Shown: piece by piece, positions 1-6,159 of the stretch | Layout: the number at the start of each line of letters is the position of its first letter | Numbering within the stretch: position 1 is the stretch's first letter | DNA from: Thermomonas sp. | Lineage (GTDB): Bacteria > Pseudomonadota > Gammaproteobacteria > Xanthomonadales > Xanthomonadaceae | Length of the DNA: 6,187 nucleotides | Direction of reading: 5' to 3' | Assembly (NCBI GenBank): GCA_024711415.1 | Contig: JANJSW010000112.1 | Span: forward strand, 1 to 6,187 | Made by a program: the position numbers and the translations under genes | Notes under the pieces: model-generated | What the model was told of the DNA's origin: nothing | Seen by the model: the letters and a program-made list of their open reading frames with translations, nothing else | Database searches by the model: none

Positions 1-1412
1 CCCAGCAGCACCAGCGCCGCGAACAGCGACGACAGGCCTTCGGTCAACTCGCGGCTGGCGCCGCTGATGTCGACCAGCCAGGTGGCCAGCGCCCAGGTGA
101 TCCCGCCGGCCACCAGCGCCAGCGACCAGCCCGCGTGCACCCACGGCAGCGCCTCGCGGCGGCCGCTCTTGCGCAGGAAAGCGATCATGCCGATCACCAC
201 CAGCAGCGCTTCCAGTCCTTCGCGCAGCAGGATGGCGAAACTGCCGAGGAACGCGGCGGTGACGTCGCCGCTGCCTTCCTGCAGCACCCGGTCGGCGCGG
301 TCGAACAGCTGCGCTGCCTGCGCCGCGTCCTGGCGGATCGCGCCGATGTCGGCCCCCGCGGTGATGTCCGAACGCAGCTTGCCCATCGCGGTTTCAATCC
401 CGCGCAGCAGCGGGGCATCGCGTGCGGCCAGCAGCGGCTCCACCGGCTCCACCCCATCGAGGTAGGCCGACAGCGCCAGCGCCGCCGCCCGCTTGCGATC
501 GCCGTCGGCATACGCCCGCAGGGTGGCCTGCAGCTGGCTGCGCGCGAGCGCCAGCGTCGCCGGCTTGGCGTCGCCTGCCTGTTGCAGCGCCTGCGGCTGC
601 GCGCGTAGGAAGGCGGTGATGGCGGCGGCCTGCTGCGCATCCAGCACCTGTGCCAGCTGCGCCGGGCTGCTGCGCACCAGCGCCTGCAGCGATGGCAGTG
701 CGGCGTGCAGGCGGCCGTCGTCCCGCGCCCACAGTGCTTCGCCCTCGCGGCGGGTGGCGGCATCGAAGGCCATGCCGCCGACGTGGAACGCCAGCGCCCA
801 GCGCTGCGCCTCGTCGAGCTGCGCATACGCCGGCATCGCGGTGCCGGCCACGCCGCGGCTGATCGCCTCGTACAGCGCCAGCGGGCTGCGCTGGGTCGCC
901 CGCGCCATGTCGGTGAAATCGATTGGCGCGGGCACCATGCCCGCGGCCGCCGGGCCGTCGCCGCGCCCGCTTGCGCCGTGGCAGCCGGCGCACTGCGCGG
1001 CATACAGGCTGGCCGCGGAGGCTGGGTTCGGCGTTTGCATCGACGCGCCGCCGTCGCCGTAGGCCGCCAGCAACCCGTCAGCCAGCGCATGCGCAGCCTG
1101 CGCGACCTGCGCCGCATCAGCCCGGCGCTGCACCAGCGCGACCAGCCCATCCGCCTGCGCCAGCAGCACACCACGCCGAGGATTGTCCGGCAGCGCGCCG
1201 ATGCGTTCGCGCGCGGTGGTGGAGAACTCGCGCATTTCCGCGTATTCGCCGTCATTCACCACCTTGCCATCGGCCACCGCGCCGCCGTAGTCCACCGCGA
1301 TGTAATCCAGCAGCTGCCAGGCCTGGCGCACCTCGGCATCCGCCGGCTGCTCGGCCGCGGCTGCAGCCGACAGCAGCAGTACCAACAGGCAGGTGAACCA
1401 GCGGGCCAGCAT
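1..1412 (-). CDS. Cytochrome c/FTR1-family iron permease (partial, C-terminus off the left edge)
   Basis: This is an inner-membrane iron importer of the FTR1/EfeU type with a periplasmic c-type cytochrome at its N-terminus. In the family, Fe(II) is thought to be oxidised and passed as Fe(III) to the permease. Read from an ATG at 1412-1410, the minus strand is open for 470 codons to the window edge. Residues 1-20 form a signal peptide (hydrophobic LLVLLL core, then an Ala run). Residues 30-125 are a helical periplasmic region. A class I cytochrome c follows, with the haem site CAGCH at 141-145 and a probable axial Met in GTAMPAY (M193). A long periplasmic linker runs to about 385. The first membrane helix carries REGLE (397-401), a second helix lies around 425-445, and a second REXXE motif, RELTE, sits at 454-458. 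Both iron-binding motifs are therefore present; the remaining helices are missing only because the window ends. The ATG is chosen because the signal peptide begins there; its Shine-Dalgarno is weak. A Fur-like site lies 45 bp upstream. The family call is firm. Whether iron is the sole substrate is inferred from the family. Confidence 0.93.
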   Translation of the reverse strand, partial: MLARWFTCLLVLLLSAAAAAEQPADAEVRQAWQLLDYIAVDYGGAVADGKVVNDGEYAEMREFSTTARERIGALPDNPRRGVLLAQADGLVALVQRRADAAQVAQAAHALADGLLAAYGDGGASMQTPNPASAASLYAAQCAGCHGASGRGDGPAAAGMVPAPIDFTDMARATQRSPLALYEAISRGVAGTAMPAYAQLDEAQRWALAFHVGGMAFDAATRREGEALWARDDGRLHAALPSLQALVRSSPAQLAQVLDAQQAAAITAFLRAQPQALQQAGDAKPATLALARSQLQATLRAYADGDRKRAAALALSAYLDGVEPVEPLLAARDAPLLRGIETAMGKLRSDITAGADIGAIRQDAAQAAQLFDRADRVLQEGSGDVTAAFLGSFAILLREGLEALLVVIGMIAFLRKSGRREALPWVHAGWSLALVAGGITWALATWLVDISGASRELTEGLSSLFAALVLL

Positions 1413-1456
1413 CGCGATATCCCGGTCAAGCGAGGCGGACAGTGTATCCCTAATTC

Positions 1457-1475
1457 GCGAATGAGAATCAAAATC
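1457..1475. promoter_or_regulatory. Putative Fur box between the divergent genes
   Basis: The plus strand reads GCGAATGAGAATCAAAATC. It matches the classical 19-bp Fur consensus GATAATGATAATCATTATC at 14 of 19 positions by hand alignment, with the core AATGAGAATCA intact. Read on the minus strand it is a run of GATTTT, GATTCT and CATTCG hexamers, as in hexamer models of Fur operators. It lies 45 bp upstream of the iron permease start and overlaps that gene's likely promoter, so iron-replete repression of the permease is the natural reading. Binding is inferred, not shown. Confidence 0.72.
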
Positions 1476-1492
1476 AAACAACGCCACGTCAA
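1464..1492 (-). promoter_or_regulatory. Candidate sigma-70-like promoter for the iron permease
   Basis: On the minus strand a TTGACG -35-like hexamer (1492-1487) is followed after 17 bp by GATTCT (1469-1464), a poor -10 that lies inside the Fur-like box. A second possible -10, TACACT, lies closer to the gene (1446-1441), with TTGATT about 19 bp upstream of it. Either choice places the Fur site over core promoter elements. The -35 is good and the -10 assignments are uncertain. Confidence 0.4.
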
Positions 1493-1514
1493 AACCCCCG
1501 CCTTGCTGCGCTGG

Positions 1515-1520
1515 TAAAAT
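1515..1520 (+). promoter_or_regulatory. Candidate -10 element for the oxidoreductase gene
   Basis: TAAAAT lies 60 bp upstream of the ATG at 1581 in an otherwise GC-rich stretch and differs from TATAAT at one position. No convincing -35 is seen at 16-18 bp; the sequence there is A/C-rich (around 1490-1498). A transcript would start near 1527, leaving a leader of about 55 nt that contains the hairpin at 1536-1560. The Fur-like site would then be about 50-70 bp upstream of the start point, too far for simple promoter occlusion. Confidence 0.42.
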
Positions 1521-1535
1521 CCCGAGTCTTTGCTC

Positions 1536-1560
1536 GAACGCCGCCCAAGCCGCGGCGTTC
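1536..1560 (+). repeat. Inverted repeat/hairpin in the leader of the oxidoreductase gene
   Basis: The arms GAACGCCGC (1536-1544) and GCGGCGTTC (1552-1560) are perfect reverse complements around a 7-nt loop, giving a 9-bp GC-rich stem. It ends 10 nt before the GGAG ribosome binding site and lies just downstream of the predicted transcription start. It could be an mRNA-stabilising 5' structure, a weak attenuator (the following TGTCGTTT is not a clean T tract), or a protein-binding palindrome. The structure is seen directly; its role is unknown. Confidence 0.6.
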
Positions 1561-1570
1561 TGTCGTTTCC

Positions 1571-1574
1571 GGAG
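1571..1574 (+). promoter_or_regulatory. Ribosome binding site that fixes the oxidoreductase start
   Basis: GGAG lies 6 nt upstream of the ATG at 1581. It favours this ATG over an in-frame TTG at 1530, which would add 17 residues translated through the hairpin (Arg/Pro-rich, unlike the family's N-terminus) and has no Shine-Dalgarno of its own. Confidence 0.75.
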
Positions 1575-1580
1575 TCCGCC

Positions 1581-4500
1581 ATGACCAGCACCGCCGAACT
1601 GTCCTCGCCCGAATCCGCCAAGTCGCTGCTGACGCACGACGTGCTGGACACCGACTACACGCTGGAGGACAAATACCGCCGCACCCAGGGCCGGATCTAC
1701 CTGTCGGGCGTGCAGGCGCTGGTGCGGCTGCCGCTGGTGCAGAAGCTGCGCGACGAGCGTGCCGGGCTGAACACCGCCGGCTTCGTCTCCGGCTATCGCG
1801 GCAGCCCCCTGGGCGGCTTCGACCTGGAGCTGTGGCGGGCCAAGAAGTACCTGGAAGGCGCGTCGGTGAAGTTCACCCCCGGCCTCAACGAAGACCTCGG
1901 CGCCACCATGGTCTGGGGCACCCAGCAGCCGGGCCTGTTCCCGGGCGCGAAGCACGACGGCGTGTTCGCCATGTGGTACGGCAAGGGCCCGGGCGTGGAC
2001 CGCTGCGGCGACGTGTTCAAGCACGCCAACGCCGCCGGCACCTCCGCCCACGGCGGCGTGCTGGCGCTGGCCGCCGACGACCACGCCTGCCGCAGCTCCA
2101 CCCTGCCGCATGGCAGCGAGGACGAATTCGTCAGCGCGATGATGCCGGTGCTCAACCCGGCCGGCGTGCAGGACATCCTCGACATGGGCGTGCTGGGCTG
2201 GGCGATGAGCCGCTACACCGGGCGCTGGGTGGGCTTCAAGACGATCGCCGAGACGGTGGAATCCTCCGCCTCGGTCGATGTCGATCCGCATGCGCTGCAA
2301 ATCGTGCTGCCGGGCGACGACGATTTCGAAATGCCCGCCGGTGGACTTGGCATCCGCTGGCCGGACCCGCCGATGGAGCAGGAAATGCGCCTGCACCGCT
2401 ACGCGGTAAAGGCGGCGCAGGCGTTCGCGCGCGCCAACAAGCTCGACCGGGTGGTGATCGATTCGCCGAAGGCGCGGCTGGGCATCGTCACCACCGGCAA
2501 GTCCTACCTCGACGTGCTGCAGGCGCTGGAATACCTGGGCCTCGATGAGGCCGCCTGCTTTGAGCTCGGCATCCGCGTGTACAAGGTCGCGATGACCTGG
2601 CCGCTGGAGCCGGTCGGGATCGAACGCTTCGCGCGCGGGCTGGAAGACATCCTCGTGGTCGAGGAGAAGAAGGCCTTCATCGAGCGCCAGCTCAAGGAAC
2701 AGTTCTACAACTGGCCGGACAGCTGGGGCGCGCGGCCGTCCATCGTCGGCAAGTACGACGAGGCCGGCAACTGGATCCTGCCGTCCACCGGCGAGCTGAC
2801 CCCGGCGACGATTGCCGGGGTGATCGGCCGGCGCCTGCAGCGTTTCCACCGCAGCGAGAAGATCGACGCGGTGCTGGCGTGGATGGCGCAGAAGGAAGGC
2901 GAGCTGGCGTTGCCGCGCGCCAACTTCCCGCGCGTGCCGCACTACTGCAGCGGCTGCCCGCACAACACGTCCACCAAGGTGCCGGAGGGCTCGCGCGCAC
3001 AGGGCGGAATCGGCTGCCACTACATGGTGACGTGGATGGACCGCAGCACCGACACCTTCACCCACATGGGTGGCGAAGGCGTGACGTGGGCGGGGCAGGC
3101 GCCGTTCACCGACACGCAGCACATCTTCCAGAACCTCGGCGACGGCACCTATTTCCACAGCGGTTCGCTGGCGATCCGCCAGGCCATCGCCGCCGGCGTC
3201 AACATCACCTACAAGATCCTCTACAACGACGCGGTGGCGATGACCGGCGGCCAGCCGGTGGACGGCACCCTGACCGTGCCGCAGATCGCCCACCAGATGC
3301 GCGCCGAGGGCGTGCAGACCATCGCGCTGGTGTCCGACGACATCGACAAGTGGACCGATCCGTCGATCTTCCCGGCCGGCACCAGCTTCCACGACCGTCG
3401 CGACCTCGACGCAGTGCAGAAGACGCTGCGCGAGGTGAAGGGCACCTCCATCCTGATCTATGACCAGACCTGCGCCACCGAGAAGCGCCGCCGCCGCAAG
3501 CGCGGCAAGCTGGTCGATCCGCAAAAGCGCGTCATGGTCAATTCGCTGGTCTGCGAGGGCTGCGGCGACTGCGGTGCCAAGAGCTTCTGCGTGTCGGTCA
3601 CGCCGAAGGAAACCGAATACGGCCGCAAGCGCGCGATCAACCAGAGCGACTGCAACAAGGACTTCAGCTGTGTCGAGGGCTTCTGCCCCAGCTTCGTGAC
3701 CGTGCACGGCGGCAAGGTGCGCAAGGGCAAGAAGGTCGATGCCGCCAACCTGCTGGCCAACCTGCCCGCGCCCGCCGCGCGCACCGACCTGTCCCAGCCC
3801 TGGAACATCCTGATCACCGGCGTCGGTGGCACCGGCGTGGTGACCATCGGCGCGCTGCTGGGCATGGCCGGCCACCTGGAAGGCAAGGGCGCGACGGTGC
3901 TCGACCAGACCGGGCTGGCGCAGAAGGGCGGCGCCGTCACCACCCACATCCGCATCGCCCGGACGCCGGCCGACATCCACGCCGTGCGCATCGCCGCCGG
4001 TGAGGCTGATCTGGTGCTGGGCTGCGACATGGTGGTGGTCAACGACTACTGGGTGTTGTCGAAGATCCGCCCCGAGCGCAGCACGGTGGTGGTCAACACC
4101 TACGAGGCCATGCCGGGCACCTTCACCACCCGACCGGACATGCAGTTCCCCGCCGCCGACATCGTCAAGGCGATCGGCACCGCGCTGGGCGGACAGGCAC
4201 CGTTGCAGATCGATGCCACCCAGATTGCCACCGCGCTGATCGGCGACGCCATCGCCGCCAACCTGTTCATCCTCGGCTACGCCTGGCAGCAGGGGCTGGT
4301 GCCGATTTCGTTCGAGGCGCTGATGCGCGCCATCGAGCTCAATGGCGCCGCCATCGAGATGAACAAGACCGCGTTCGCCTGGGGTCGCTTGGCGGTGGTG
4401 GACCTGGCCGCGGTGGTCGAGGCCGCCGGCATCGTGCGCAACCCGCCCACCCGCAGCGAAGCCACCGCGCATGCGCTGCCGATGCTTGGCGCCACCGCCA

Positions 4501-5285
4501 ACGAGGCGGCCGAGTCCGGGCTGATGCCGCAGGCCGCCGACCTGCGCGACGAGGATGCGCTGCGCCACGTGCCGGCCAGCGGCGAAGCCGGCAGTGTCTT
4601 CGCGCCGCTGGACGACGCGCGGCTGTCGCGTTCGCTGGACGAGGTGATCGCGCGCCGCGTCGCTTTCCTCACCAGCTACCAGGGCGCCGGCTACGCGCGC
4701 CGCTACAGCGACTTCGTGGCCAAGGTGCGCGCCGCGGAAACCGCGAAGGCGCCGGGCAGCAGCGACCTGTCCGAAGCCGTGGCCCGCTACTTCTTCAAGC
4801 TGATGGCCTACAAGGACGAATACGAAGTGGCGCGCCTGTACACCAGCGGCGATTTCCGCAAGCAGCTGGAGGCGCAGTTCGAAGGCGACTACAAGCTGAA
4901 GTTCCACCTCGCGCCGCCGCTGCTGGCGAAAAAGAACGCGCAGGGCCAGCTGGTGAAAAAGGAATACGGGCCGTGGGTGTTCACCGCGTTCCGCGTGCTG
5001 GCAAAACTCAAGGGCCTGCGCGGCACCCCGCTGGACGTGTTCGGCTACACCGCCGAGCGTCGCGGCGAGCGCGCGCTGATCGGCGAGTACCAGAAGACCG
5101 TGGGCGCACTGCTGGACAAGCTGGACGCCGGCAACGTGGACCTGGCCGCCGAGATCGCCAGCGTGCCGGAACACATCCGCGGCTTCGGCCACGTCAAGGA
5201 AGCGCACCTGCACAAGGCCCGTGCCCAGCTGGCGCGGCTGCTCAAGGAGTGGGACAACCCGCTGCGGATCGTGCAGGCTGTATAA
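1581..5285 (+). CDS. Indolepyruvate ferredoxin oxidoreductase, fused IorA-IorB type with C-terminal DUF6537-like domain
   Basis: This is a cytoplasmic TPP- and iron-sulfur-dependent enzyme of 1234 residues. The family oxidatively decarboxylates aryl-pyruvates (indolepyruvate, phenylpyruvate) or related 2-oxoacids with CoA to the acyl-CoA and CO2, passing electrons to ferredoxin; it acts in aromatic amino acid breakdown. The order of domains is as follows. An N-terminal pyrimidine-binding-like domain contains GYRGSPLGG (71-79). The TPP domain has CSGCPHN (456-462), GGIGCH with C479, and the TPP/Mg motif GDG (520-522) with N549-D550. A Cys-rich cluster region has C658, C661, C664, C670, C691, C697 and C702-Pro. 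An IorB-like gamma domain has GVGGTGVVT (747-755) and DQTGLAQKGG (775-784). The C-terminal domain of about 1000-1220 includes LMAYKDEYEVARLY (1074-1087). Archaeal relatives encode the alpha and beta parts separately; here they are fused, the usual form in aerobic proteobacteria. The reading frame is intact. The exact substrate is not determinable: 'indolepyruvate' is a family name, and branched-chain or other aryl 2-oxoacids are alternatives. Confidence 0.94.
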   Translation: MTSTAELSSPESAKSLLTHDVLDTDYTLEDKYRRTQGRIYLSGVQALVRLPLVQKLRDERAGLNTAGFVSGYRGSPLGGFDLELWRAKKYLEGASVKFTPGLNEDLGATMVWGTQQPGLFPGAKHDGVFAMWYGKGPGVDRCGDVFKHANAAGTSAHGGVLALAADDHACRSSTLPHGSEDEFVSAMMPVLNPAGVQDILDMGVLGWAMSRYTGRWVGFKTIAETVESSASVDVDPHALQIVLPGDDDFEMPAGGLGIRWPDPPMEQEMRLHRYAVKAAQAFARANKLDRVVIDSPKARLGIVTTGKSYLDVLQALEYLGLDEAACFELGIRVYKVAMTWPLEPVGIERFARGLEDILVVEEKKAFIERQLKEQFYNWPDSWGARPSIVGKYDEAGNWILPSTGELTPATIAGVIGRRLQRFHRSEKIDAVLAWMAQKEGELALPRANFPRVPHYCSGCPHNTSTKVPEGSRAQGGIGCHYMVTWMDRSTDTFTHMGGEGVTWAGQAPFTDTQHIFQNLGDGTYFHSGSLAIRQAIAAGVNITYKILYNDAVAMTGGQPVDGTLTVPQIAHQMRAEGVQTIALVSDDIDKWTDPSIFPAGTSFHDRRDLDAVQKTLREVKGTSILIYDQTCATEKRRRRKRGKLVDPQKRVMVNSLVCEGCGDCGAKSFCVSVTPKETEYGRKRAINQSDCNKDFSCVEGFCPSFVTVHGGKVRKGKKVDAANLLANLPAPAARTDLSQPWNILITGVGGTGVVTIGALLGMAGHLEGKGATVLDQTGLAQKGGAVTTHIRIARTPADIHAVRIAAGEADLVLGCDMVVVNDYWVLSKIRPERSTVVVNTYEAMPGTFTTRPDMQFPAADIVKAIGTALGGQAPLQIDATQIATALIGDAIAANLFILGYAWQQGLVPISFEALMRAIELNGAAIEMNKTAFAWGRLAVVDLAAVVEAAGIVRNPPTRSEATAHALPMLGATANEAAESGLMPQAADLRDEDALRHVPASGEAGSVFAPLDDARLSRSLDEVIARRVAFLTSYQGAGYARRYSDFVAKVRAAETAKAPGSSDLSEAVARYFFKLMAYKDEYEVARLYTSGDFRKQLEAQFEGDYKLKFHLAPPLLAKKNAQGQLVKKEYGPWVFTAFRVLAKLKGLRGTPLDVFGYTAERRGERALIGEYQKTVGALLDKLDAGNVDLAAEIASVPEHIRGFGHVKEAHLHKARAQLARLLKEWDNPLRIVQAV

Positions 5286-5289
5286 GGAG
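5284..5289 (+). promoter_or_regulatory. Ribosome binding site of the restriction endonuclease, overlapping the preceding stop
   Basis: AAGGAG lies 5 nt before the ATG at 5295 and shares two bases with the TAA stop of the oxidoreductase (5283-5285). With only 9 bp between the genes there is no room for a separate promoter in the gap, so co-transcription and probably translational coupling with the oxidoreductase are expected unless a promoter lies inside that gene. Confidence 0.8.
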
Positions 5290-5294
5290 ACGCC

Positions 5295-6056
5295 ATGACG
5301 CCTGTTGACAAGCAACGCATCGCTGCAGAGTTCAGCAACTGCATCATCAACACCGTGCGCCGGATTGCGGGCGAGGATACGCATCGTCCATTCCATGCGG
5401 CATTGTTGAGTGAGGATGCGCTGTTCTGGAGCCGCTTCGAGCGTTCGTTCTCGACATCGTTCGGCCAGCGTGCAATAGAACAGATTTCGCGCATCGTGGT
5501 TGAGGCGAATGGTGCTGAGCAGGCTCAAAACCAGAGACAGACCCTGGTCACGCTTTCGTCAGCGCAATTCGCTGCCGTCGATGCGCATATTTCTCAATTG
5601 CGCACCGGCCAGCTGGGGCGTGCCCCCAACTGGGCGCAAGATTTGCGTGAAGTCGAAGGCTGTCGTGTTGCCGAAGCCCACGATGAAAGTCGAGTCATCT
5701 CCGACCTTTGGTGGATCAAGGGTGGTATCAACCACTACCTCAGCATCAAGACCGTCAAGCCCAACATCGACCAGACTGCCGAGGCCAAACGCGACCTGCT
5801 CAAGCTGAAGTTGCACGATCCGCAGGCATGTGTGTATTTCGGTCTGTACTACAATCCGTTTGGCGAACATCGCGCAGATTACGCATGGACGCCACCCAGA
5901 GGAGTGTTCGACCTTGCCCGCGATGACGTCGTCCTAATCGGTCGCGACTATTGGGACACGTTGGGTGGTGCTGGCACCTATGACGTCGTGCTGGAAATTG
6001 CCAAGCAAGTTGGCCGGGAAACCCGGCCCTTGATCGAGGCTTTGCGCAATGACTAA
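5295..6056 (+). CDS. TdeIII-family type II restriction endonuclease
   Basis: This 253-residue protein is recognised as a TdeIII-type restriction endonuclease; the named member TdeIII cuts at GGNCC. Family-like blocks run the full length. RPFHAALL (31-38) and FERSFSTSFGQ (48-58) form the N-terminal signature. D137-LWW, SIK (150-152) and TVKPN (153-157), followed by Q160 and AKRDLLKLK (164-172), form the probable PD-(D/E)xK-like core with D137 and K152. YFGLYYNP (181-188) and VLIGRDYWDTLGGAGTYD (213-230) follow. The position two before K152 is Ser150 rather than the acidic residue of a textbook core. The product is soluble, with no signal peptide or membrane helix. Hand-sampled stretches show GC in the 50s percent, falling to about 50% in the second half, against about two-thirds in the oxidoreductase, which suggests horizontal transfer. 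No methyltransferase is visible in the window. The length appears complete. Actual specificity and activity cannot be read from the sequence. Confidence 0.87.
   Translation: MTPVDKQRIAAEFSNCIINTVRRIAGEDTHRPFHAALLSEDALFWSRFERSFSTSFGQRAIEQISRIVVEANGAEQAQNQRQTLVTLSSAQFAAVDAHISQLRTGQLGRAPNWAQDLREVEGCRVAEAHDESRVISDLWWIKGGINHYLSIKTVKPNIDQTAEAKRDLLKLKLHDPQACVYFGLYYNPFGEHRADYAWTPPRGVFDLARDDVVLIGRDYWDTLGGAGTYDVVLEIAKQVGRETRPLIEALRND
6012..6028 (+). repeat. Perfect GC hairpin near the 3' end of the endonuclease gene
   Basis: GGCCGGG (6012-6018) and CCCGGCC (6022-6028) form an all-GC 7-bp stem with an AAA loop, inside the codons for Gly240 to Pro245. No T tract follows, so it is not a standard intrinsic terminator. 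It could protect the 3' end of the message or modulate reading into whatever follows. Chance in GC-rich coding DNA is possible, although this gene is the least GC-rich in the window. Confidence 0.5.
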
Positions 6057-6159
6057 ATCGCCATCGCTGATTTCTTCCGCTGGCCCTCCCGAGATTATTC
6101 CCAGTCCAGCTGACTGGTGTAATTGTATGGCGAATTGGCAAAGCCGGCAGGGGAGCTGA
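6049..6159 (+). CDS. Possible 36-codon ORF overlapping the endonuclease stop (doubtful)
   Basis: An ATG at 6049-6051 lies inside the last codons of the endonuclease (ATGACTAA, an 8-bp overlap) and opens a frame of 36 residues beginning MTKSPSLISSAGPPEIIPSP and ending in TGA at 6157-6159. The overlap geometry is typical of translational coupling, and restriction genes are often followed this way by a partner. However, the frame is very short, shows no recognisable motif, has no good Shine-Dalgarno and clashes with the minus-strand frame ending at 6095. It may be chance, or the start of a gene broken by a frameshift. Confidence 0.2.
   Translation: MTKSPSLISSAGPPEIIPSPADWCNCMANWQSRQGS

Noticed and set aside
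194..1255. Long minus-strand frame of 353 codons inside the permease region, and similar long plus-strand frames across 67-1517
   Set aside because: Their products are dominated by Arg, Ala, Pro and Ser, as expected from off-frame reading of high-GC DNA. The true frame is the neighbouring minus-strand frame, with signal peptide, CAGCH and REGLE motifs.
1530..1580. TTG-initiated N-terminal extension of the oxidoreductase
   Set aside because: It would translate through the hairpin, has no Shine-Dalgarno of its own, and the ATG at 1581 has a well-spaced GGAG.
1256..1651. Minus-strand frame of 131 codons spanning the divergent promoter region
   Set aside because: It overlaps the start of the oxidoreductase on the other strand and covers the promoter and Fur-like site. 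Its product has no recognisable features.
5045..5494. Minus-strand frame crossing the junction between the oxidoreductase and the endonuclease
   Set aside because: It is antisense to two well-supported genes, has Ser/Arg-rich shadow composition and no identifiable domain.
6055..6073. Terminator-like stem after the endonuclease (AAATCGC with GC-T-GATTT)
   Set aside because: The stem needs a bulged T, is short, and is followed by CTTCC rather than a T tract, so it is not a convincing intrinsic terminator.
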